This document shows positions 13,879-23,272 of a stretch of DNA of 64,000 nt, piece by piece. The notes under the pieces are model-generated. The model had not been told where the DNA came from. It did not search any database and saw nothing but the letters and a program-made list of their open reading frames with translations. A program made the position numbers and the translations under genes. Position 1 is the stretch's first letter; every line of letters starts with the position of its first letter. This DNA comes from Micromonospora trifolii (GTDB lineage Bacteria > Actinomycetota > Actinomycetes > Mycobacteriales > Micromonosporaceae), in assembly GCF_022229005.1 (NCBI RefSeq), contig NZ_JAKKFD010000009.1:116709-180708 (forward strand), read 5' to 3'.

Positions 13879-15156
13879 TCAGCCGAACAGCCCACGCCCC
13901 CAGTGGTCCCCGCCGTCGCGTACCCCGGGCGGACACGCGAACACCCCGCTGGAGACGTGTCGTAGGTACTCGTTCATCACGTCGTGCCGGGCCAACTGCG
14001 TCTGGATCGGTACGAACTGACGCCGTGGATCGCGCTGGTAGGCGATGAAGAAGAGGCCCGCGTCGAGCCGGCCGAGGCCGTCCGAGCCGTCGACGAAGTT
14101 GTAACCCCGGCGCAGCAGCTGGGCGCCGCTGTTCCGGCTCGGGTGAGCCAGCGCGACGTGGGCGTGCTCGGCGATCACCGGCTTCCCGTCCGCGCCACGC
14201 GCGGCGAAGTCGGGCTGGTCGAACTCATCGCTGCGACCCAGTGGCGCGCCGCTGCCCTTGGTCCGGCCGATGATCTCCTCCTGCTCAGCGAGGGAGGTCC
14301 GGTCCCAGGTCTCCACGAGCATCCGGATCTTGCGGGTGACCAGGTACGAGCCTCCGGCCATCCAGTCCGGCCCGTCGCCCGGCTGCACCCACAACTGGTC
14401 GCGCAGCAACTCGGTGTCCTCGGCCTTGAGGTTGGCCGTGCCGTCCTTGAACCCGAAGAGGTTGCGCGCGGTGGCCTGTTTCCGTGAGGTCGACGAGGTG
14501 CGGCCGAAGCCGAGCTGCGACCAGCGGACGCTCACCACCCCCATGCCGAGCCGGGCCAGGTTGCGGATCGCGTGCACCGCCACCTGTGGGTCGTTGGCGC
14601 AGGCCTGGACGCAGAGGTCGCCGCCGGAGAGCTGCGCCTGCAACGCGTCGCCGGGAAACTTCGGCAGCTCGGCAAGGGCGGCGGGCCGACGGTCGGCGAG
14701 GCCGAAGCGGTCCCGCCCGTCGGCGTCGCGGAACAACGTCGGCCCGAACCCGATGGTGAGGGTGAGCTGCGAGGGAGGCAGGCCGAGGGCTTCGCCGGTG
14801 TCGTCCGGTGGGGCCTCCGGCATTCCGCCGACCGCACCCAGCACCCCGGCGTCGCGCCCCGCTGTCATCCGGGCGGCGGCGGCCGTCCACTCCTCGAGCA
14901 GTTCGACCAGTCGGGCCCGGTCCTTGGTGATCACGTCGAAGGCCACGAAGTGCAGCCGGTCCTGCGCCGGAGTGACGATGCCGGCCTGGTGCTCGCCGTG
15001 GAACGGCACCGCCCCGGCCGGGTGGTCGCTCGCCGCGGCCGGGCCACGGGAGCCGTTCAGCAGCGCCCCGGCGCCGGCCGCCACTCCGGCGACCCCGGCC
15101 ACCCCGGCGCCGGCCAGGGTGATCGCCCGGCGCCGGGTGAACCTGCTCCCGCTCAT
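13879..15156 (-). CDS. efeB: Dyp-type heme peroxidase / deferrochelatase EfeB
   Basis: A 425-residue exported protein. The Tat signal is FTRRRAITLAGAG, followed by an Ala-rich hydrophobic stretch. The Dyp domain shows GFKDGTANL, matching the GxxDG motif whose Asp is catalytic, and a later HAHVALAHP segment near the expected proximal His. A RGYNFVDG motif is also present. EfeB oxidises ferrous iron or releases iron from heme for the EfeUO system. The gene is third in the operon, 25 bp after efeO. A short six-base-pair hairpin lies just after the stop. Confidence 0.95.
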   Translation of the reverse strand: MSGSRFTRRRAITLAGAGVAGVAGVAAGAGALLNGSRGPAAASDHPAGAVPFHGEHQAGIVTPAQDRLHFVAFDVITKDRARLVELLEEWTAAAARMTAGRDAGVLGAVGGMPEAPPDDTGEALGLPPSQLTLTIGFGPTLFRDADGRDRFGLADRRPAALAELPKFPGDALQAQLSGGDLCVQACANDPQVAVHAIRNLARLGMGVVSVRWSQLGFGRTSSTSRKQATARNLFGFKDGTANLKAEDTELLRDQLWVQPGDGPDWMAGGSYLVTRKIRMLVETWDRTSLAEQEEIIGRTKGSGAPLGRSDEFDQPDFAARGADGKPVIAEHAHVALAHPSRNSGAQLLRRGYNFVDGSDGLGRLDAGLFFIAYQRDPRRQFVPIQTQLARHDVMNEYLRHVSSGVFACPPGVRDGGDHWGRGLFG

Positions 15157-15181
15157 CGACTCGACTCTTTCTGTCAGGTGG

Positions 15182-16315
15182 TCACTTGGCGACGGCCGCG
15201 GCGACCTTGCTGATCGGCTCGGCGAGCGCGTTGATCCCGTCGGAGAGCTCCTTGAGCTCGGCCTTGCTCAGCGCGGTGTGCAGCTTCCACCCGTCGCCGT
15301 CGCGGTGCTTGCCGAGCAGTCCCTCGACATTGGTGAACTCGGTGTCCAGCTGGGTGACCAGCTCCGGCGAGCGCTGCTGCAACGCGGGCCGCAGGGCGGA
15401 CACGGCGGCCTTGGAACCTTCGAGGTTGGCGGCGAAGTCCCACAGGTCGGTGTGCGAGTAGCGGTCCTCCTCGCCGGTGATCTTGCCGCTGGCCACCTCG
15501 TCGAGCAGTTCCTTGGCACCGTTGGCGAGCTGGAGCGGGGAGAGCTTCTCGGCGTTCGCCTTGGCCACGATCTCCTTGACGTCGACCAGCAGGCGGTCGG
15601 CGATCGGGCCGTCCTTGCTGATGTCGCCGGACTGCCAGAGGTCCTTCTCGATCCGGTGGAAGCCGGTGAACTCCATCCCCTCCTCGATGACCTCCTCGCG
15701 GCCGTCGATCTTGGGGTCGAGGTCGCCGAAGATCTCGGCGACCGGCTCGATCCGCTCCCAGTAGGTGCGGGCAACCGGGTAGAGCGCCTTGGACTTCGCC
15801 ACATCGCCGGCCTTGACCGCGCCGACGAACTCCTCGGTCTTGTCCAACAGCGCTGTGGTCTGGCTCTTGACGTAGCGCTGGTAGTTGTCGGTGGCGTCAC
15901 CCAGCGCGGCGTCGGCGGTGAGCGGCTGCGCCGACCCGCTGACCTTGAGCGCGCCCCGGATGCCCTTGCCGCTCATCCCTGGCTTGCAGGCCGTCTGGTA
16001 CGTGCCGGCCGGCAACTCCACGTGCAGCTCGCGGCTCAGCCCTGGGGCGATGTTCTCCACCTCGCCCATCACCCGGTCGCCGTCGGCGTACACGTAGAAC
16101 TCGGTCACCTTCGCGCCCGAATTGGTGATCTTGAAGGTGGCGGTGCCGGCACCCAGGTCGGTCGAGCCGACCTCACAGGCGGTGTCGCTGGCCTTGACCA
16201 CGATCGGTCCGCCGGACGCGGCAGGGTCACCCTTGTCGGAGTCGGAGCACGCGGTCAGACCGGCCGTCGCCAGCACGCCGGCGGCGGCCAGCGCGAAGAA
16301 CTGGGTGGTACGCAT
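15182..16315 (-). CDS. efeO: Periplasmic-type iron-binding protein EfeO
   Basis: A 377-residue lipoprotein-like protein; the signal peptide ends in TAGLTACS. An N-terminal cupredoxin-like domain (about 35-125) and a C-terminal imelysin/M75 domain follow, with the signature GFHRIEKDLW (HxxE) thought to bind metal. EfeO delivers iron to the EfeU permease. The ATG has AGGAGAG nine bases upstream. It lies 23 bp after efeU and is full length for the two-domain type. Confidence 0.95.
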   Translation of the reverse strand: MRTTQFFALAAAGVLATAGLTACSDSDKGDPAASGGPIVVKASDTACEVGSTDLGAGTATFKITNSGAKVTEFYVYADGDRVMGEVENIAPGLSRELHVELPAGTYQTACKPGMSGKGIRGALKVSGSAQPLTADAALGDATDNYQRYVKSQTTALLDKTEEFVGAVKAGDVAKSKALYPVARTYWERIEPVAEIFGDLDPKIDGREEVIEEGMEFTGFHRIEKDLWQSGDISKDGPIADRLLVDVKEIVAKANAEKLSPLQLANGAKELLDEVASGKITGEEDRYSHTDLWDFAANLEGSKAAVSALRPALQQRSPELVTQLDTEFTNVEGLLGKHRDGDGWKLHTALSKAELKELSDGINALAEPISKVAAAVAK

Positions 16316-16338
16316 CTAAGCTGTCTCTCCTCGTGGGG

Positions 16339-17238
16339 TCAGGCACGCTGCGGCGTGGACGCCGCCTCGGCCTCGGCGCCGGTGTCGGCCCCGCGCTCGG
16401 TGACTGTGGTGGTGGTCGCGGTGGGTGCCGGCTTGCGCCGGGCCGGTCGCAGGAAGAGCAGGAGCACCGGTACGGCGTACGCGACCCAGGCGATCGTCTC
16501 CAGCACTGTGGGCGCGGGAGTCACGTTGAACATGCCGGCGAGCAGGGCCGCGTACCAGGTGCTCGGGTCGAGCGCGCCGGTGATGTCGAAGGCCAGGTCG
16601 TTCAGGCCGGGCAGGACGCCGGCTTCCTGGAAGTCGTGCACGCCGTACTTGAGGATGCCGGCGGCGACCAGGATCAGCAGCGCGCCGGTCCAGGTGAAGA
16701 ACTTGCTGAGGTTGATCCGCAGGGCGCTGGCGTAGAGCAGCACGCCGAGGACCACGGCGGTGACGATGCCGCCGATCAACGCGAGCAGTGGGCCGCTGTC
16801 GCCGGCCGCGCCCTGGGCGGCCGAGTAGAAGATCAGCGCGGTCTCCAGGCCCTCGCGGATCACGGCGAGGAAGGCCATGCCGGCGACGGCGAGGGACCCG
16901 ACGGCCAGCGCCTCGGTGAGCTTGCCTCGCAGATCTCCGGCGATGGTCCGGGCGGCCCGGCGCATCCAGAAGATCATCCAGGTCACGAAGACCACGGCGG
17001 CGACCGAGGTGATCGCCTCGAACAGCTCACGATCCTCGGAACGGGCGAGCAGCGAGGTCGACGTGTATTCGATCAGCCAGCCGAAGAGCACCGAGAGCAC
17101 CACGGCCAGGCCGACGCCCGCCCAGACCTGCGGCAGCCGGTCCCGGCGCTGCGACTTCACCAGGAAGGCGACCAGGATGCTGACCACCAGGGTGGCTTCC
17201 AGCCCTTCCCGCAGGCCGATCAGGTAGGTGGCGAACAT
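16339..17238 (-). CDS. efeU: FTR1-family high-affinity iron permease EfeU
   Basis: About 299 residues with seven predicted membrane helices. The two REGLE motifs, REGLEATL in helix 1 and REGLETAL in helix 4, are the Fe-binding signature of FTR1/EfeU. I choose the ATG at 17238, giving MFATYLIGLREG, which fits homologues and has GGAG five bases upstream. A longer frame to a GTG at 17262 would begin inside a candidate iron box. It is the first gene of efeUOB. Two candidate DtxR/IdeR sites lie directly upstream, so repression by iron is likely. Confidence 0.93.
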   Translation of the reverse strand: MFATYLIGLREGLEATLVVSILVAFLVKSQRRDRLPQVWAGVGLAVVLSVLFGWLIEYTSTSLLARSEDRELFEAITSVAAVVFVTWMIFWMRRAARTIAGDLRGKLTEALAVGSLAVAGMAFLAVIREGLETALIFYSAAQGAAGDSGPLLALIGGIVTAVVLGVLLYASALRINLSKFFTWTGALLILVAAGILKYGVHDFQEAGVLPGLNDLAFDITGALDPSTWYAALLAGMFNVTPAPTVLETIAWVAYAVPVLLLFLRPARRKPAPTATTTTVTERGADTGAEAEAASTPQRA

Positions 17239-17249
17239 CCGGGCTCCGA

Positions 17250-17268
17250 ATAGGTTAGGCACGCCTTG
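17250..17268. promoter_or_regulatory. Candidate iron box (DtxR/IdeR-type), proximal
   Basis: The 19 bases ATAGGTTAGGCACGCCTTG match 14 of 19 positions of the TWAGGTWAGSCTWACCTWA iron-box consensus, with a perfect left half. They lie 11 bp before the efeU ATG. Confidence 0.55.
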
Positions 17269-17274
17269 GCTGAC

Positions 17275-17293
17275 TTAGGGCAGGCATACCTTC
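17275..17293. promoter_or_regulatory. Candidate iron box (DtxR/IdeR-type), distal
   Basis: TTAGGGCAGGCATACCTTC matches 15 of 19 positions of the iron-box consensus and has symmetric half sites. Its centre is 25 bp from that of the proximal site. Both precede efeU. Confidence 0.65.
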
Positions 17294-17399
17294 CTCCCTG
17301 CTCAGGGCACTCGTCAAGTCGTTCACGACAAGCTCACTCGGCCCGTGACGAGGACCCACGGCCGGCCGGTCGCCGGTCGGCTGTGGGAGGATCCCCGCC

Positions 17400-17546
17400 G
17401 TGAGGGGATTCCTGCCGTGGTTGGCGGTGCTGGCCGTTGTGCTGCTGCTCAGCGCGCTACGTCTGCGGGCGCTGGCCACAGTCGTGTCGGTCGGCTGGCT
17501 GGTCTGGTGCGTCTGGACGTGGTTCCGCCCAACCCGCCGCAACTGA
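17400..17546 (+). CDS. Small two-helix membrane protein, 48 aa
   Basis: A short frame starting with GTG and encoding VRGFLPWLAVLAVVLLL..., with a first hydrophobic segment (about 4-20), a basic turn (LRLRA) and a second segment rich in Trp and Val (about 26-43), then a basic tail ending in PTRRN. GGGAGG lies nine bases upstream of the GTG, which supports translation. It is divergent from efeUOB and convergent with ahcY. A role as a small membrane peptide is inferred; no family is recognised. Confidence 0.55.
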   Translation: MRGFLPWLAVLAVVLLLSALRLRALATVVSVGWLVWCVWTWFRPTRRN

Positions 17547-17589
17547 CGGCCCCCGCCGCCCCGCCCCGCCCCGCCCCCGCCCCCGCCCC

Positions 17590-17663
17590 CGCGATCTTGC
17601 ACTTCCTGCGGCGTCATAACGCACCAAAACCCGCAAACCACCAACCGAAACTGCAAGATCGCG
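17590..17663. repeat. Palindromic dispersed repeat, family 2, copy 1
   Basis: Arms CGCGATCTTGCA (17590-17601) and TGCAAGATCGCG (17652-17663) are perfect inverted repeats, preceded by a long C-rich run. The same arms occur near 44.1 and 45.2 kb. It lies between the small membrane ORF and ahcY. Confidence 0.85.
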
Positions 17664-17688
17664 GGAATGACGGAGGCAGGGACGACGA

Positions 17689-17718
17689 ACCGGGCCGGCT
17701 GCGAACAGCCGACCCGGT
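17689..17718 (-). terminator. ahcY terminator hairpin with UUCG loop
   Basis: On the minus strand a 13-bp stem (ACCGGG-U-CGGCUG paired with CAGCCG-G-CCCGGU, one U-G pair) closes on a UUCG tetraloop. It lies 13 bp after the ahcY stop. Confidence 0.85.
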
Positions 17719-17731
17719 CCGGAGATGTCGA

Positions 17732-19231
<1,500 letters not shown>

Positions 19232-19510
19232 GAAAGCTCCTGTCGAACGATGTCTGCGCCGACCTTCTACCTTACGCGCGTCGGCGACGGGCATCAGGAA
19301 CGGTCCGCGGACAGCGCACGGGGCGGTCGAGGATGGACGGACCTTCCCGCCCACGTCCCGCCCGCCCCGTGCATCCCCCCGGTTTGGTTCCCCCGCACGT
19401 TCTCGGACCGTCGTCGCGATAACGCTGCGTACTCATAGAGTCACACTCCGGCAAGGGCACGTCAAGCTATTCCGGGAAAGTCGGACTTGTGTCGTTCTCC
19501 GGAGCTGAGG

Positions 19511-20674
19511 TCAGCGCAGCCCGGACGTCGCCACGTACGCCACGCCCGCGCCCTCGATGCGCAGCGGCGCTCCCGACGCCGTGCCGATCGCCGCCTCGCC
19601 GGAGGCCAGCGTCAGCGCACCGGCACCGTCGTCCACGGTGATCGAACCGCCGGCGCAGAGCACCACCCGAGGGCCGGGCAGCGGCAGCGTCACCGAGGGC
19701 ACCGCCGCGTCGACCCGCACCCGGTGCAGCGCGAAATCGTCTACCGGCACAGGCCACCAGTCCACGCCCGGGCCGATCGGCTGCGCGGCCCGCACCGGAT
19801 CGTCGAGCACCTCGAAGCGCAGCACCCGCAACAACTCGTCGACGTCCACCCGCTTCGGGGTCAGGCCGCCGCGCAGCACGTTGTCGCTGGCCGCCATGAT
19901 CTCCACGCCGCAGCCGCTCAGGTAGGCGTGCAGGTTGCCGGCGGGCATCCAGATCGCCTCCCCCGCCTCCAGCCGCAGGTGGTGCAACAGCAGCGCGACC
20001 AGCGCACCCGGATCCCCCGGGTACGCCTGGGCCAGCCGGCGGGTCAACTCCGCGTCCGGGCCGTCGACCGGCGCTGCCACCACCGCGGCCAGCAGGTCGT
20101 GACGCTTGGCGACCGGCCAGCCGAGCAGCGTCCGCACCGCCGTCCGCAACCCCGCCGGCCCGGCCCGCAACGCGGCGACCACAGGCGCCAACGCCGGTAC
20201 GTCGAACGCGGCGAGCGCCTCGGCCGACTCCGCCGGATCCCGGAACCCGCACAGCGCCTCGAACGGGGTGAGCGCGACCAGCAACTCCGGCTTGTGGTGC
20301 GGGTCGGAGTAGTTGCGCGGCCCCTCCCGGCGCCCCGCCTCCGCCGCATAGCCGGCCTGCGCCTGCTCGGCGTCCGGGTGGGCCTGCAGGCTCAACGGAG
20401 CATCGGCCGCGAGCACCTTGAGCAGGAACGGCAGCCGGCTGCCGAACCGCTCGGACACCCGCTGGCCGAGCCACTGCCCTGGCTCGTCCCGCACCAGGTC
20501 ACAGAGGCTCACCCGCAGGCCGGCGCGATCCACGTGGGCCGGGGCGCCCGGGTGGGCCCCCAACCACAGCTCCGCCTCCGGGCCCGCGCTCGGCACCGAT
20601 CGCCCCTGAAGCAGGGCGATGGCCGAGCGCGAGCCCCAGGCGTAGTCCCGGATCGGCCCGTACAGTGGCTCCAC
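19511..20674 (-). CDS. manA: Mannose-6-phosphate isomerase, class I
   Basis: A 387-residue zinc isomerase linking fructose-6-P and mannose-6-P. It begins MEPLYGPIRDYAWGS. It shows LKVLAADAPLSLQAHPD with zinc-site Gln and His, DPHHKPELL with a ligand Glu, and the C-terminal cupin segment containing IWMPAGNLHAYLSG. It starts three bases after the stop of the CDF gene, so it is in an operon with it. Together with the SIS-domain isomerase and phosphomannomutase upstream it makes GDP-mannose precursors for glycans. Confidence 0.95.
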   Translation of the reverse strand: MEPLYGPIRDYAWGSRSAIALLQGRSVPSAGPEAELWLGAHPGAPAHVDRAGLRVSLCDLVRDEPGQWLGQRVSERFGSRLPFLLKVLAADAPLSLQAHPDAEQAQAGYAAEAGRREGPRNYSDPHHKPELLVALTPFEALCGFRDPAESAEALAAFDVPALAPVVAALRAGPAGLRTAVRTLLGWPVAKRHDLLAAVVAAPVDGPDAELTRRLAQAYPGDPGALVALLLHHLRLEAGEAIWMPAGNLHAYLSGCGVEIMAASDNVLRGGLTPKRVDVDELLRVLRFEVLDDPVRAAQPIGPGVDWWPVPVDDFALHRVRVDAAVPSVTLPLPGPRVVLCAGGSITVDDGAGALTLASGEAAIGTASGAPLRIEGAGVAYVATSGLR

Positions 20675-20677
20675 CCG

Positions 20678-21685
20678 TCAGCCCCCGGGCCGCCCGGCCG
20701 CCTCGCCCGACACGTCCTGCGGCTGCGGCACTGCGGTGTCGGCCGCAGCACCGGTGCCGGCCTCGGCGGCGGCGGCGCTGTAGACGTCCGGCTCCAGGTA
20801 GATCACCCGGGCGGTCGGCACCGCGGCGCGGATCCGCGCCTCGACGGCGTTGATGCCACGGGCCAGGTCGTGGGCGCTCTCCCACTCCGGCACGGCGATC
20901 TTGGCGGCCACCATCAGCTCTTCCGGGCCCAGGTAGAGCGTCTTCATGTGGATGATCCGCTCCACCTCGGGGCCGTCGGTGACGGCCCGCTCGATGGCGG
21001 CCAGGTCGGACGCCTCGGCGCCCTCACCGAGCAGCAGGCTCTTCGTCTCGATGGCCAGCACGACGGCGATGACGACGAGCAGGATGCCGATCATCGCGGT
21101 GCCGGCGGCGTCCCACTCGCCGTTGCCGGTGATCAGCGTCATGGTGACGCCGAACAGGGCGAACACCAGACCGACCAGCGCGCCGAAGTCCTCCAGGAGC
21201 ACCACCGGCAGCTCCGGCGCCTTGGCGCGACGGATGAAACGCACCCAGGACTGGTTGCCCCGGACGTGGTTGGACTCCTTGATGGCGGTCCGGAAGGAGA
21301 ACGACTCCAAGATGATCGCCGTCACCAGCACGATCACCGGCACCGCGTGCCACTTGGTGATGCCGTGCGGGTCCGCCCACTTGTGGTACGCCTCGTAGAG
21401 GGCGAACAAGCCACCGATGCTGAACAGCACGATGGACACGATGAACGCGTAGATGTAGCGCTCCCGGCCGTACCCGAACGGGTGTTCCGGGGTGGCAGCC
21501 CGCTTGGCCCGCTTACCACCGAGCAGCAACAGGCCCTGGTTGCCGGAGTCGGCAACCGAGTGGACCGACTCGGCCAACATCGACGACGAGCCGGTCAGCA
21601 GGAACGCTGCGAACTTGGTGACGGCGATGCCGATGTTGGCCAGCAGGGCGGCGACAATCGCCTTCGTCCCACCGTTGGCGCTCAT
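20678..21685 (-). CDS. Cation diffusion facilitator family transporter
   Basis: About 335 residues. Six predicted membrane helices span about 8-215, and a C-terminal cytoplasmic regulatory domain contains HMKTLYLGPEELMVAAKIAV. A SVHSVADSGNQ motif in helix 2 supplies the His/Asp metal site; the family usually has HxxxD, as here. The role would be efflux of zinc, manganese or a related divalent ion. The ATG at 21685 is chosen because GGAG precedes it and the helix begins soon after; the longer frame starts in repetitive DNA. It sits in the mannose-metabolism operon, which is unusual but recurrent in actinobacteria as I recall. Confidence 0.88.
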   Translation of the reverse strand: MSANGGTKAIVAALLANIGIAVTKFAAFLLTGSSSMLAESVHSVADSGNQGLLLLGGKRAKRAATPEHPFGYGRERYIYAFIVSIVLFSIGGLFALYEAYHKWADPHGITKWHAVPVIVLVTAIILESFSFRTAIKESNHVRGNQSWVRFIRRAKAPELPVVLLEDFGALVGLVFALFGVTMTLITGNGEWDAAGTAMIGILLVVIAVVLAIETKSLLLGEGAEASDLAAIERAVTDGPEVERIIHMKTLYLGPEELMVAAKIAVPEWESAHDLARGINAVEARIRAAVPTARVIYLEPDVYSAAAAEAGTGAAADTAVPQPQDVSGEAAGRPGG

Positions 21686-21742
21686 GCCACAGCTCCGCTT
21701 CGCGCCACGGCGACCTGAGACTCCCGGCTGCTGAGCCACCTG

Positions 21743-21765
21743 GTTCGCTCGCTGCGCTCGCTCAC
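21743..21765. repeat. Actinobacterial GAGCGAGCGCAGCGAGCGA-type element
   Basis: A low-complexity self-complementary run, read on the minus strand as GTGAGCGAGCGCAGCGAGCG. It resembles a short repetitive element common near gene starts in actinobacteria. It lies within the 147 bp between the SIS-domain gene and the CDF gene. Confidence 0.5.
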
Positions 21766-21832
21766 GCCACCGCTCCGCTTCGCCGCACGAAGCCGCTCGG
21801 TCCGCGCATGACGCGCCGCCCCCTACGTTCGT

Positions 21833-23029
21833 TCACTGGTTCGACAGCTCCTTCATCTCAGTGATGGCCGGAACGGCCATCGGGTCCAGCCCGTGTGCCA
21901 GAGCAAGGTAGATCGAGGCGAAATCCGGAACGGCGATCAGCGACGCCAGCCGCTCCAGCGCGGATCCGCCCTCGGCGGTCACCACGTCGCACCGCACGCC
22001 ACGGCGCTCCGCGAGGGTCTGCACCGCGTCCGCACGGCGCTCCTCCACGGCGAGCGGCTCGTCCGTGTCGTCCTCGGCGTTGAGCCCGCCGTCGCGCAAC
22101 AGCACCAGCCGCAGCCGGGTGCCCTCGCCGTCGTCCTCGGCCGGGTCGGCGAAGATGTCCCGCTCCCCCTCGGCCAGGCCGCCGAAGACGCCGTCGAGCA
22201 GCCCCACGCGCCCCCGCCCGGCCTCACCCAGCGCTCCGGTCACCACCGGGTAGCGGGCGTTGGCCGACAGGGTGTCGCCGAACCGGCGGGCCGCCACAGT
22301 GGCCAGTGGGGACGAACCCCAGACGATCGGGATCGAGCCGGCCAGAGCCAGCGCCAGTGACTTCGCCGGGTTGACGAAGGACTCCGCGGCGGACCGGCAG
22401 CGGTCCGCGTCCGCGTCGAGCCGGGCAGCGGTCTCCGCCAGGTCCGCCTCGTTGACCTTCACGAGCCCGAGGGAACGGGCGGCGAGCAGGACCGGCACTG
22501 TGAGCGCCCAGAGGCTGGCCCGGGCCGGGGCACGCCGCGGCACCGGGATGAACGGCGCCCGGGCCTGCTCGGCGATCGACTGCAACTGCGAGTCCGGGGC
22601 ACCCACGGCGACGAGTCGGGCACCACGACGGTGGGCCGCCTCGGCGGCGCCGAGCGCCTCCGGGCTACGTCCGGACGCGCTCACCGCGATCACCACGTCG
22701 GCCGCGCCCACCCAGCCGGGTACGCCAGCGGAGCGGTGCCCGATGATCGGGACCGGGCAGCGTGGCCCCGCGACAGTGGCCAGCACGTCCCCGGTACGCC
22801 CGGCGGTGCCGATGCCGGCGATCACGACGGCTCGGGGCCGCCCGTCGTCGGCGAGCACCGCGAGGTTCGCCTCGGCTGCCAGCGCGGCGCTCTCGCGAAC
22901 CTGCGCACCGGCCGACGCCGTGTGCCGGAGCATGCCGCCCGGGTCGGCCTCGGCCAACGCCTGCGGGTTGTCGAGCAGGGCCTCGTCGGCGTCACGACGC
23001 CCGCTGACCCCGGCCGTACCGTCGATCAT
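21833..23029 (-). CDS. SIS-domain phosphosugar isomerase-like protein
   Basis: A 398-residue protein with two SIS (sugar isomerase) folds. The first contains VVIAGIGTAGRTGDVLATVAG and VIAVSASGRSPEALGAA, the second IPIVWGSSPLATVAARRFGDTLSANARYP. The layout matches the bifunctional phosphoglucose/phosphomannose isomerase family, for which actinobacterial members are often unproven. The catalytic Glu/His pair would be in the second half (LALAHGLDP, near the C-terminus). The ATG overlaps the Trm112-like stop (ATGA). A role in mannose/glucose-6-P interconversion is inferred from the neighbours manA and manB. Confidence 0.85.
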   Translation of the reverse strand: MIDGTAGVSGRRDADEALLDNPQALAEADPGGMLRHTASAGAQVRESAALAAEANLAVLADDGRPRAVVIAGIGTAGRTGDVLATVAGPRCPVPIIGHRSAGVPGWVGAADVVIAVSASGRSPEALGAAEAAHRRGARLVAVGAPDSQLQSIAEQARAPFIPVPRRAPARASLWALTVPVLLAARSLGLVKVNEADLAETAARLDADADRCRSAAESFVNPAKSLALALAGSIPIVWGSSPLATVAARRFGDTLSANARYPVVTGALGEAGRGRVGLLDGVFGGLAEGERDIFADPAEDDGEGTRLRLVLLRDGGLNAEDDTDEPLAVEERRADAVQTLAERRGVRCDVVTAEGGSALERLASLIAVPDFASIYLALAHGLDPMAVPAITEMKELSNQ

Positions 23030-23211
23030 GAGGACTGCCCGGGGCCGCCGCGCGCCTCGTCGAGCAGCAGCACCGGCACGTCGTCGCGGACCTCGAAGAT
23101 CCGACCGCACTCCGTACAGGTCAACGTCTGCGCCTCGGCGTCATAGGTGAGCGGGGCGTGGTGCGTGTCCGGACAGGCAAGGATCTCGAGCAACTGCGGA
23201 TCCAGGGCCAT
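23026..23211 (-). CDS. Trm112 family small zinc-binding-type protein
   Basis: A 61-residue protein: LLEILACPDTHHAPLTY..., then LTCTECGRIFEVRDDVPVLL, the compact beta fold of the Trm112/YcaR family. The cysteine pattern is C, then CxxC, so one ligand of the usual four appears replaced (ACPDTH). AAGGAG precedes the ATG. It is coupled to the SIS-domain gene by a 4-bp overlap. Trm112 proteins activate methyltransferases in eukaryotes; the bacterial partner is not clear. Confidence 0.88.
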   Translation of the reverse strand: MALDPQLLEILACPDTHHAPLTYDAEAQTLTCTECGRIFEVRDDVPVLLLDEARGGPGQSS

Positions 23212-23272
23212 GGCGCGGCTCCTTCCACGTGTACGGCTTGACCGACGGCGGTGCCGACCGGCGCAGGCGATC

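Noticed and set aside
19232..19510. SAH or SAM riboswitch before ahcY
   Set aside because: I could not find a convincing pseudoknot or conserved core in the leader.
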